64,000 nt of DNA, taken from the NCBI RefSeq assembly GCF_900184265.1, contig NZ_FXXA01000002.1:1324918-1388917 (forward strand), written 5' to 3'. Under the pieces are notes generated by a model, which was not told where the DNA came from, made no database searches, and saw only the letters and a list, made by a program, of their open reading frames with translations. A program made the position numbers and the translations under genes. This document shows positions 56,170-62,927 of the stretch, piece after piece. Position 1 is the stretch's first letter, and each line of letters opens with the position of its first letter. This DNA is from Eggerthella timonensis (GTDB lineage: Bacteria > Actinomycetota > Coriobacteriia > Coriobacteriales > Eggerthellaceae).

Positions 56170-57315
56170 ATGCCGAACCTGGTAGACATAGTCGAAGTGG
56201 CCGAAGCGCTGGAATCGAAGGCCGTGTATCTGGCGAGCGATCGCTGCGTGGTGGTGCGCAACCGCCATGCGTCGTGCGCGAAGTGCGCCGACGCGTGCCC
56301 GACGGGCTCGGTGTTCGCGGCGAACAACGTGCTGGAGCTCGACGCGGAAGGATGCGTCGCGTGCGGCGCCTGCACCACGGTGTGCCCGGTCGAGGCGCTC
56401 ATCCCGTTGCGCCCGCTCGACGAGGACCTCGCTTCGAGCGTGGCCGCCGGCGTGGTGGCGACCGACGGGCAGGCGGTGTTCGCGTGCGCGCGCATCGCGT
56501 CGAAGCGCCTGGCCGACCCTGCGAAGTTCGCGGAAGTTCCGTGCCTCGCGCGCATGGAAGAGAGCGTGCTGCTGGGACTCGCCGCGCGCGGCGTGCGCGA
56601 CATCGTGCTGGTGGACGGCACGTGCGCCACGTGCAAGTTCCGCGCGAACGTGCCGGGCATCGACGCCACGGTGGCCTCGGCGAACGAGCTGGCGGCCGCG
56701 CAGGGCTCGGACGTCCGCGTGACGCGCGCCTCGGCGTTTCCCGACGAGGTGCTGCTGGAAGACAAGCGTACGTTGCTGGGCGAGTCGAGGCGCGGATTCT
56801 TCACGAGCGCGCGCACGCGGGCCAAGGACGCTGCGGGCAAGACGGCCGAGGTGATGGTGTTCAAGAACGACAACGCCGCGCCGTCGCTGCGCGAGCGGCT
56901 GCGCATGTCCGACTCAGGAACGCTGCCGCAGTTCAACCCGCAGCGGCGCATGCTCGTGCTCGACGCGATGGACCGCCTGGGATCTCCGGTGGTGCCCGAG
57001 ATCGACACGCGGCTGTTCGGCTCGGTGTCCATCGACGCGCAAGCGTGCAGCTCGTGCACCATGTGCACGGTGTTCTGCCCCACGGGCGCGCTGCGCAAGA
57101 GCGAGCTCGTCCCCGAGGAAGGGGAGGGCAGCTTCCTCGAGTTCTCGGCGGCCGATTGCGTGCAGTGCAACCTGTGCGCCGACGCGTGCCTCAAGAACTG
57201 CCTGACGGTGAGCTCGACGGTGTCCACCGCGGAGCTGTTCGACTTCGAGCCGCGGTTGATCCATCTCCCGAACCCGCCTGCGCGACCCGGCATTTTGTCG
57301 AGCTTGAAGCGATAG
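56170..57315 (+). CDS. multi-cluster [4Fe-4S] protein linked to MobBA
   Basis: The 381-residue cytoplasmic protein has two N-terminal ferredoxin motifs (CAKCADACPTGS, about residues 36-47; CVACGACTTVCPVEA, about 62-76). Its middle domain (about 90-185) has CxxC (GTCATCKF) and resembles the C-terminal region of hydrogenase- or heterodisulfide-reductase-associated proteins. Two more ferredoxin motifs are near the C-terminus (CSSCTMCTVFCPTGA; CVQCNLCADACLKNC). The likely operon with mobBA suggests a role in electron supply or assembly for molybdoenzymes. The exact function is unknown. ATG 56170 is preceded by GAGGGGTTGGC. Confidence 0.8.
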   Translation: MPNLVDIVEVAEALESKAVYLASDRCVVVRNRHASCAKCADACPTGSVFAANNVLELDAEGCVACGACTTVCPVEALIPLRPLDEDLASSVAAGVVATDGQAVFACARIASKRLADPAKFAEVPCLARMEESVLLGLAARGVRDIVLVDGTCATCKFRANVPGIDATVASANELAAAQGSDVRVTRASAFPDEVLLEDKRTLLGESRRGFFTSARTRAKDAAGKTAEVMVFKNDNAAPSLRERLRMSDSGTLPQFNPQRRMLVLDAMDRLGSPVVPEIDTRLFGSVSIDAQACSSCTMCTVFCPTGALRKSELVPEEGEGSFLEFSAADCVQCNLCADACLKNCLTVSSTVSTAELFDFEPRLIHLPNPPARPGILSSLKR

Positions 57316-57372
57316 GGGGGGGCGGGAATCCCGTCCGGCTGCTCCGAGATGGTTCGATGATGCGGAAGGTTA

Positions 57373-57512
57373 TGGACAAAAACGCGAGTTTTCTCTAGTT
57401 TTCGCGAGAAATCCAGGGGTCGGGAACCTGGTCGATTGTATCGTGCCTGGTGAACGACGTGACGATTTTATTATCCTGAGAAAAAGATAAAGAAAACTCG
57501 CGATTTTGTCCA
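57373..57512. mobile_element. MITE-like inverted-repeat element
   Basis: A 22-bp arm starting TGGACAAAAACGCGAGTTTT (57373-57394) is mirrored with one mismatch at 57491-57512. The 140-bp unit has no coding potential and sits in a 441-bp intergenic gap. A second copy of CGCGAG lies inside the left arm region (near 57404). It is unrelated in sequence to the element at 46668-46836. No transposase is nearby. Confidence 0.55.
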
Positions 57513-57692
57513 CGGTTGGTTTGCTCTGCTGTTCAATCGATCTCGGCGAAGGTTCGCCCGACGCTGCGCAGCGCCGATTCACGCTGGGCGCGGCGTGCGG
57601 TCGACGCCGTGCGGGGCACTTTTGGTCCCAGGTTGTTTTCGGCCTGCCCCTCGCAGCATGGAAAAGGGCTGCGATTTGCCAACTGTACCTTT

Positions 57693-57706
57693 CTTTTGTA
57701 CAAAAG
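57693..57706 (+). promoter_or_regulatory. palindromic operator in front of the Rrf2 gene
   Basis: CTTTTGTACAAAAG is a perfect 14-bp palindrome. A TTGCCA/TACAAA promoter pair (57676-57704, 17-bp spacer) overlaps it, and a TATAAA lies at 57713. Autoregulation by the Rrf2 protein is likely. Confidence 0.6.
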
Positions 57707-57756
57707 TTACTGTATAAAGAAAGTGAACAGTTGATAGTCGGAGACGGAGCGATACC

Positions 57757-58221
57757 ATGAACAGCGATTTCATCGTGGCGGTGCACGCGCTCGTGTACCT
57801 GAACCACAAGGCGGACATCATCTCAAGCGAGGCTTTGGCCGAGAACATCTGCACGAACGCCGCGCGTGTGCGCAAGGTGATGGCGCCCCTCAAGCGTGCA
57901 GGGTTCGTCACCACGCGCGAGGGCAACGTGGGCGGCTACCGGTTCGCCGGCGTCGCCTCCACGCTCGACCTGCGCACGGTGGCGGAGGCGCTGAGCATCC
58001 GGTTCGTGCAGTCGAGCTGGCACAGCGGCGATATGGACATGGAGTGCCTCGTGGCTTCCGGCATGGCGGGCATCATGGACGATATATTCCTCGACCTGGA
58101 CGAACGCTGCCGCGAACGCCTCGCGCAGATCACGATAGCCGACATCGACCACCGCATCTTCGGCCCCGACGGGGTGGCGCCGCGCGACGGCGAGCTCGCA
58201 TCCGTCGGCGCGGGAAGCTAG
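57757..58221 (+). CDS. Rrf2-family transcriptional regulator
   Basis: The 154-residue protein has the Rrf2 winged helix: FIVAVHALVYLNHKADIISSEALAENICTNAARVRKVMAPLKRAGFVTTREGNVGGYRFA (about residues 5-64). Only two Cys (about 96 and 118) occur in the distal part, so the three-Cys FeS site of IscR or NsrR is incomplete. It may sense redox through thiols or another ligand. It lies 9 nt before the ccdA-tlpA gene and likely controls that operon, matching a thiol-redox theme. Confidence 0.88.
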   Translation: MNSDFIVAVHALVYLNHKADIISSEALAENICTNAARVRKVMAPLKRAGFVTTREGNVGGYRFAGVASTLDLRTVAEALSIRFVQSSWHSGDMDMECLVASGMAGIMDDIFLDLDERCRERLAQITIADIDHRIFGPDGVAPRDGELASVGAGS

Positions 58222-58230
58222 GAGGCGGCC

Positions 58231-59571
58231 ATGGGTTTCTCCCTTGAAACGAGCATCCCGGCGCTCACCGTGTTCGTCCAGGGCCTGCTCAGCTTCTTCT
58301 CGCCGTGCGTGCTGCCGCTGATCCCGCTGTACGTGGGCTACCTCGCCGGCGGCGCGGCGAAGACGAACGACGACGGCACCATCGAGTACCCGCGCACGAA
58401 AGTGTTCGTGAACACGCTGTTCTTCGTCGTGGGAGTGAGCTTCGCGTTCTTCCTGCTGGGCTTCGGCTTCACGGCGCTCGGCCAGTTCTTCACGGGCAAC
58501 CAGCGCGTGTTCTCGGTCGTCGCCGGCGTCATCATGGTGGCGTTCGGCCTGTACATGCTCGGCGTGTTCGGAAAGACGAAGCTCGTCGAGAAGGAGCATC
58601 GCCTGCCGTTTCGGCTGGGCCGCTTCGCCATGAACCCCCTCGTGGCGCTCGTGCTGGGCTTCACGTTCAGCTTTGCATGGACGCCGTGCGTGGGCCCGGT
58701 GCTGGCCAGCGTGCTGCTGATGGCCTCGTCGAGCGCGTCGGCCGCGGCGGGCTTCGGGCTGGTGGCCGTGTACACGATCGGCTTCATCCTGCCGTTCTTG
58801 GCGGTGGGGCTGTTCACGGGCGAGGTGCTGCGGTTCTTCCGCACGCACGGCAACGTGGTGAAGTACACGGTGAAGGTGGGCGGCGCGCTGCTCATCGTCA
58901 TGGGCGTTATGACCGTGACCGGGTGGATGAACGGCGTGACCAGCTACCTGTCGTCGTTCGGCGGCGCGCCGGCTGCGCAGGAGCAGCCGGCCGACCAGGG
59001 CGCGGACGATGCGGCGAAGGGCGGCTCGGATGCCGGCGAGGGTGCCACGGGCTCCGATGCGGGCGCGAGCGATGGTTCCGGCAGCGCAGCCGCGAACGAC
59101 GCCGACGCGCAACCGGCGCCTCTCGCCGACCTCAAGCTGGTCGACCAGAACGGCGAGGAGCATTCGCTGGACGAGTATCGCGGCAAGACGGTGTTCCTCA
59201 ACTTCTGGGCCACCTGGTGCGGGCCGTGCCAGCGCGAGATCCCCGACATCGAGGCGCTGTACAAGGACCGCGGCGAGAACGAGGGCGATCTCGTGGTGCT
59301 GGGCGTAGCGAACCCCAAAACCGACAGCCATCCCAACAACAGCGACGTGAGCGTGGACGAGGTCAAGGCGTTCATCGACGAGCAGGGCATCACGTACCCT
59401 GTGCTCATGGATACCGAGGGCGAGATGTTCAGCGCCTACCGCATCATGTCGTTCCCTACGACGTTCATGATCGACAAGGACGGCAGCATCTTCGGTTACG
59501 TTAGCGGCATGCTCACTCCCGACGTGATGGACAGCATCGTCGAGCAGACGATGACCGGCGTGCGTAAGTAG
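58231..59571 (+). CDS. CcdA-TlpA fusion: thiol-disulfide relay for cytochrome c maturation
   Basis: The 446-residue protein has an N-terminal CcdA/DsbD-beta membrane domain with six helices. Its redox Cys are in SFFSPCVLPL (Cys26) and AWTPCVGPV (Cys153). An Ala/Gly/Asp-rich extracytoplasmic linker (about 245-297) follows, then a TlpA/ResA-type thioredoxin domain with WCGPC (329-333) and a cis-Pro loop SFPTTFMI (about 412). It carries electrons across the membrane to reduce apocytochrome or other thiols, fitting the many c-type cytochromes nearby. AGGAGG precedes ATG 58231. Its last 10 codons and downstream DNA are duplicated at 62692. Confidence 0.93.
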   Translation: MGFSLETSIPALTVFVQGLLSFFSPCVLPLIPLYVGYLAGGAAKTNDDGTIEYPRTKVFVNTLFFVVGVSFAFFLLGFGFTALGQFFTGNQRVFSVVAGVIMVAFGLYMLGVFGKTKLVEKEHRLPFRLGRFAMNPLVALVLGFTFSFAWTPCVGPVLASVLLMASSSASAAAGFGLVAVYTIGFILPFLAVGLFTGEVLRFFRTHGNVVKYTVKVGGALLIVMGVMTVTGWMNGVTSYLSSFGGAPAAQEQPADQGADDAAKGGSDAGEGATGSDAGASDGSGSAAANDADAQPAPLADLKLVDQNGEEHSLDEYRGKTVFLNFWATWCGPCQREIPDIEALYKDRGENEGDLVVLGVANPKTDSHPNNSDVSVDEVKAFIDEQGITYPVLMDTEGEMFSAYRIMSFPTTFMIDKDGSIFGYVSGMLTPDVMDSIVEQTMTGVRK

Positions 59572-59629
59572 GGCGTCGGACGCGTCGCGAAGCTTCCTCG
59601 TGCGGCCGCGAGTGTTTCACGTGAAACAT
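59535..59629. repeat. 95-bp direct repeat, copy 1 (ccdA 3' end with parS)
   Basis: The last codons of the ccdA-tlpA gene and the following DNA up to the parS site are repeated at 62692-62786 with four mismatches in 95 nt. The two copies bracket the flavoprotein/cytochrome/TetR cassette in the same orientation. Confidence 0.92.
59613..59628. other. parS: parS centromere site, ParB-binding (copy 1)
   Basis: The 16-bp palindrome TGTTTCACGTGAAACA is identical to the canonical chromosomal parS bound by ParB/Spo0J across bacteria. It lies between the ccdA-tlpA stop and its terminator, i.e. outside coding DNA. parS sites cluster near oriC. Confidence 0.9.
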
Positions 59630-59646
59630 ATGTTCGCTGAATGATG

Positions 59647-59683
59647 CAGAAAGGGGATCCCTGCGGGGGTCCCCTTTCTGTTT
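59647..59683 (+). terminator. intrinsic terminator after ccdA-tlpA
   Basis: CAGAAAGGGGA (59647-59657) pairs with TCCCCTTTCTG (59670-59680), followed by TTT. Confidence 0.8.
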
Positions 59684-59719
59684 GCGCGCCCCAGAGAGGG
59701 AGCTGCCGTGCGTTTTTAA

Positions 59720-59767
59720 CTTTACAGCGTAAAGGAATCGCGCTATCCTGTTCTTTACGTTGTAAAG
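59720..59767 (+). promoter_or_regulatory. promoter flanked by two TetR-type operators
   Basis: CTTTACAGCGTAAAG (59720-59734) and CTTTACGTTGTAAAG (59753-59767) are near-identical 15-bp palindromes. The first overlaps a -35 TTTACA (59721-59726). The -10 TATCCT (59743-59748) lies between them, and the second covers the start site. Such double sites fit repression by the TetR protein encoded at 62020-62679. Confidence 0.75.
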
Positions 59768-59786
59768 TTACGATCAAGGAGGGGCT

Positions 59787-61475
59787 ATGGGAGGATACGA
59801 CGTATCGCGTCGCTCGTTCCTGAAGGGGATCGGCGTGGCCGGGTTGTCGGCTGGCGCTCTGGGGGCGCTGGGCGCGACGGGCGCGGCGTTCGCCGACGAG
59901 GGAGCGCCCGCCGGGGCCAACGACCCGTACCGCACGCTGGCGTGCGATACGGGGCTCGTGCCCGTGAAGAAGGAGGCCTGCCCGGGCCCACGCGGGCCGA
60001 TCGGCTTCGAGGGGCGCGACATCGCCGCGAGCGAGATCGCCTCGACCGAGGAATACGACATCGTGGTAGTGGGCGCGGGCATCAGCGGGCTCATGGCCAG
60101 CCTCAAAGCGGCCGAAGAGGGGGCCCGGGTCGTGTGCTTGGAGAAGATGACGAAGGGGCGCGGCTGCTTCGAGTGCTTCGGCGCCGTGGGCGCGCGCTGC
60201 CAGGAGGGCACCGCCATCGACAAGGTGGCGCTGCTGGACGAGATGTACCGCAGCGCGTACTGGCGCGTCCGTCCTGAGCCCATCCGCACGTACGTCGACC
60301 GTTCGGGCGAGGCCACGGACTTCTGGCAGGCCATGCTCGACAAGGGCGGGAACGGGTTCGTCATCTCGAAAGTGGAGCAGGCTCCGTCCATGTGCGGCAT
60401 GCCGGCGACCACCCCGCTCATCGACACGGAGCTCGGGTTCTACGACAGCCCCTCGCTGCCGCCCGATGCGGGCGTGCGATCCGGCTACTCGGGCATCTAC
60501 GTATGCCTCGAGATGCAGGAAGTGGCGAAGCTCTACGACAATCTCGACCTGCGTTTCAACACGCCGGGCGTGCAGCTCGTGCGCGAGGCGGGCGGGCGCG
60601 TGAGCGGCGTGATCGCCAAGGACGGCGACGCTTACGTGCGGATCAACGCCGCCAACGGCGTTATCCTGGCCACGGGCGGCTACGACGCGAACCCCGAGCT
60701 TATGGAAGCGTGGACGCGCCCTGAGGACTACGCGTCGTCTAGCTGGTGGAACCCGGGTTGGGGGACCACGGGCGACGGCCACCTCATGGGCGTCAAGGCG
60801 GGCGCGCAGATGGACTCGTGCCCGCAGCCGGTTATGAACTTCCGTTGGGGCAACCCGGATTCGTTCTACGATGCGCGCACCTGGAACGCCGTGTATTTCG
60901 CGCTCATGGTGAACGGCGAGGGAAAGCGCTTCGTGCGCGAGGATCTGCCGTTCCAGAGCGTTTCGAACGCTCAGAACGCGCAGCCCGGATACGGCGCGAA
61001 CTGCTGGCAGGTGTTCGACGAGGGCATGTTCGAGGGCATGGAGGGCGCCGTTGACGAGTTCAAGGAGAAGGGCTGGCTGTTCGAGGGCTCGTCGCCCGAG
61101 GAGTTGGCGAAGGCGTGCGGCATCGATCCGCAGGGCCTCGCAGACACCATCGCGCGCTACAACGGGTTCTTCGAATCCGGCGTGGACGAGGATTTCGGAC
61201 GAGACCTGGAGGGCACCATGCCGTTCACGGGGAAGCGCTTCTTCGCGCTGACGACGAACAGCTGCGTGCTTGCCACGGTGGGCGGTCTTACCATCGACGG
61301 CTCGTGCCGCGTGCTCGACAACGACGACGAGGTCATCGAAGGCCTGTATGCCGTCGGCAACGCGTCGGGCAACTTCTTCGCCGGCAACTATCCCCGTCAT
61401 ATCCCCGGAACGTCCATCGGACGTGCCGTCACGTTCGGCTATGTGGCAGCCGAGCATGCGGTGAAAGGAGCGTAA
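59787..61475 (+). CDS. Tat-exported FAD-dependent reductase (module G)
   Basis: The 562-residue protein has a Tat signal SRRSFLKGIGVAGLSAGALG (residues 7-26), ending at a signal-peptidase I type ATGAAFA site with no lipobox, so it is secreted and soluble. A 45-residue mature extension precedes the FAD motif VVGAGISGLMASLKAAEEGARVVCLEK. The distal loop is GLYAVGNASGNFFAGNYPRHIPGTSIGRAVTFG, similar to that of the partial protein at 62928. A small cytochrome gene follows after 3 nt, so they form a donor-reductase pair. AAGGAGGGG precedes ATG 59787. A double TetR operator controls the promoter. Confidence 0.89.
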   Translation: MGGYDVSRRSFLKGIGVAGLSAGALGALGATGAAFADEGAPAGANDPYRTLACDTGLVPVKKEACPGPRGPIGFEGRDIAASEIASTEEYDIVVVGAGISGLMASLKAAEEGARVVCLEKMTKGRGCFECFGAVGARCQEGTAIDKVALLDEMYRSAYWRVRPEPIRTYVDRSGEATDFWQAMLDKGGNGFVISKVEQAPSMCGMPATTPLIDTELGFYDSPSLPPDAGVRSGYSGIYVCLEMQEVAKLYDNLDLRFNTPGVQLVREAGGRVSGVIAKDGDAYVRINAANGVILATGGYDANPELMEAWTRPEDYASSSWWNPGWGTTGDGHLMGVKAGAQMDSCPQPVMNFRWGNPDSFYDARTWNAVYFALMVNGEGKRFVREDLPFQSVSNAQNAQPGYGANCWQVFDEGMFEGMEGAVDEFKEKGWLFEGSSPEELAKACGIDPQGLADTIARYNGFFESGVDEDFGRDLEGTMPFTGKRFFALTTNSCVLATVGGLTIDGSCRVLDNDDEVIEGLYAVGNASGNFFAGNYPRHIPGTSIGRAVTFGYVAAEHAVKGA

Positions 61476-61478
61476 GCC

Positions 61479-61859
61479 ATGTTGAACGTCAAACGACCCG
61501 TGCTCGGTGCGCTGGCGACGGTCGCACTCGTGCTATGCCTCGCCTTAGGGCTCGCGGCGTGCGCGCCCCAAGCGACCGATCCCGGCACCGACGCCGCCGG
61601 CTCCTCGGAGAAGACGACCCAAGCCGCGACGGGCGACGGCACCGGAGCCTACGTGTCGGACGAGCAGTGCCTGAGCTGCCACGGCGGCTCGTACGAGGCG
61701 CTAGCTGAAACGACTTCGTCGTACGGGCAGAGCAACCCGCACGACTCCATCCACGGCGGGTACAACGCGTGCGTGAACTGCCATGCTCGGGACAAGGAGG
61801 TATCCGACAACCAGTGCCTGCATTGCCACGACTGGCCGCACAACGCTCCGGCTGAGTAG
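61479..61859 (+). CDS. small triheme c-type cytochrome lipoprotein (module G)
   Basis: The 126-residue protein has a signal helix with lipobox LAAC (about residue 28). It has three CxxCH motifs (64, 98 and 113) and extra His (NPHDSIHGG) that may ligate heme. It likely hands electrons from the membrane to the flavoprotein encoded upstream. Its size and position are like the small cytochrome subunits of flavocytochrome-type fumarate reductases encoded as separate genes. GAAAGGAG precedes ATG 61479. Confidence 0.88.
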   Translation: MLNVKRPVLGALATVALVLCLALGLAACAPQATDPGTDAAGSSEKTTQAATGDGTGAYVSDEQCLSCHGGSYEALAETTSSYGQSNPHDSIHGGYNACVNCHARDKEVSDNQCLHCHDWPHNAPAE

Positions 61860-61891
61860 TCCTTGCCGGGCAGGATCGAACCTCCCTCCAT

Positions 61892-61926
61892 GCGGGCACC
61901 CCGAAGGGGCGCCCGCGTTGGTTTTG
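61892..61926 (+). terminator. terminator hairpin after the module G cytochrome
   Basis: GCGGGCACCCC pairs with GGGGCGCCCGC around GAA (61892-61915), followed by GTTGGTTTT. Confidence 0.75.
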
Positions 61927-62019
61927 GGCGCTGGATTTCGTGTGGCGCTTGCCAGGGCAGAGGGTCCCTTCGCTATACTTGCACTGAGAGAACCGCATCG
62001 CGCGAAAGAGGACGCCCTG

Positions 62020-62679
62020 ATGGAAAGCACGGCAAAGACACCTGTGAAGCGTTCGTTGACCAGGGATGGCATCGTCGACGCCGCCTACCGGATGATCGAT
62101 CGCGACGGCATGGGCGCCTTCACGATGCGTGCGCTCGGCGCCGAGCTGGGCGTGTCCGCCATGGCGTTTTACGCGCACTTCTCCTCGCGTGAGGAGGTGC
62201 TCGTGGCGGTGCTCGCGCGTTTTATGGAGACGCTCGACACCAACCCGGTGCCGGGCGAGCGGTGGGACGACACGCTGCGACGCACGATGACCTCGATTCA
62301 TCGGGAATATTGCGCGCATCCGTATATGAACGATATCGACCTGGATCCAAGGGTCTCATATGCGGGGTTGGCGGCGCATACCGAGAAGATCGTAACGCTC
62401 CATCTGGCGCAGGGCATGCCCGAGCCCGTCCTCACGAAGGCGTGGGCGATGGTGGACGCCTTCCTCACGGGTTTCAACAGCAGTGCGATTGCGATGCGCC
62501 AGCGCAGACGAGACGACGCGGCGGCGGGCAACTCGGCGCGCGATGGCGTTCCTGTGTGGCAGCGCATCGTGGATTCGGCCTATTCGGAAGAGTCGTTTGC
62601 GAACGGCGTGGAGATGATCATCATGGGCGTTCGCGGTTTGGCGGCTCCCGATCCCTGCGAGTGGCGGACGCCGGAATGA
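62020..62679 (+). CDS. TetR-family transcriptional regulator (module G)
   Basis: The 219-residue protein has the TetR HTH: LTRDGIVDAAYRMIDRDGMGAFTMRALGAELGVSAMAFYAHFSSREEVLVAVL (about residues 13-65). A TetR_C-like ligand domain follows. A promoter TATACT lies at 61974-61979. It probably binds the two CTTTAC...GTAAAG palindromes upstream of the flavoprotein. All other flavoprotein modules here use LuxR-type membrane regulators, so this module has a different, soluble control. The end of the gene is duplicated as a 22-bp repeat at 62829-62850. ATG 62020 has AAAGAGGACG upstream. Confidence 0.9.
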   Translation: MESTAKTPVKRSLTRDGIVDAAYRMIDRDGMGAFTMRALGAELGVSAMAFYAHFSSREEVLVAVLARFMETLDTNPVPGERWDDTLRRTMTSIHREYCAHPYMNDIDLDPRVSYAGLAAHTEKIVTLHLAQGMPEPVLTKAWAMVDAFLTGFNSSAIAMRQRRRDDAAAGNSARDGVPVWQRIVDSAYSEESFANGVEMIIMGVRGLAAPDPCEWRTPE

Positions 62680-62691
62680 GACGTTGACTCT

Positions 62692-62786
62692 CATCGTCGA
62701 GCAAACGATGACCGGCGTGCGGAAGTAGGGCGTCGGACGCGTCGCGAAGCTTCCTCGTGCGGTGGCGAGTGTTTCACGTGAAACAT
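62692..62786. repeat. 95-bp direct repeat, copy 2 (ccdA 3' remnant with parS)
   Basis: This copy of 59535-59629 still encodes the last 10 residues VEQTMTGVRK and stop of the CcdA-TlpA protein (62697-62729), without any gene body before it. It is a pseudogene tail. The four differences from copy 1 show that it is not an assembly duplicate. Confidence 0.9.
62770..62785. other. parS: parS centromere site, ParB-binding (copy 2)
   Basis: A second perfect TGTTTCACGTGAAACA lies 3,157 bp from the first and inside the repeated segment. Conservation of all 16 bp while the flanks drift suggests it is functional. Confidence 0.9.
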
Positions 62787-62793
62787 TCGTTCG

Positions 62794-62823
62794 TGAAAGG
62801 GGTCCCGTCGGGATCCCTTTTCG
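62794..62823 (+). terminator. terminator hairpin after the second parS
   Basis: GAAAGGG-TCCC pairs with GGGA-CCCTTTTC around GTC. It corresponds in position and partly in sequence to the terminator at 59647-59683. Confidence 0.65.
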
Positions 62824-62848
62824 GTGCCTGGCGGACGCCGGAATGAGA

Positions 62849-62874
62849 CGCGCCCCGGAGGGAGCCGGGGCGCG
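62849..62874. terminator. GC-rich terminator hairpin
   Basis: CGCGCCCCGG (62849-62858) pairs with CCGGGGCGCG (62865-62874), between the tetR end and the convergent flavoprotein gene. Confidence 0.65.
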
Positions 62875-62927
62875 CTTGGGGTGCGGCGCGGGGAGGGAGG
62901 GGATCGCGCCGTTGCGAGGTGAGCGGT

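Larger units (their letters stand above)
62662..62850. repeat. 22-bp direct repeat of the tetR 3' end flanking the second parS segment
   Basis: The sequence TGGCGGACGCCGGAATGAGA plus CG occurs at 62662-62683 (the end of the tetR gene) and again exactly at 62829-62850. The 145 bp between them hold the ccdA 3' remnant, parS and a terminator. This looks like a duplication or insertion scar. Confidence 0.85.

Noticed and set aside
61861-61900. A minus-strand GGTTCGATCCTGCC segment that resembles a tRNA T-arm
   Set aside because: The flanking 5-bp T stem does not pair, and no acceptor, D or anticodon arms can be drawn.
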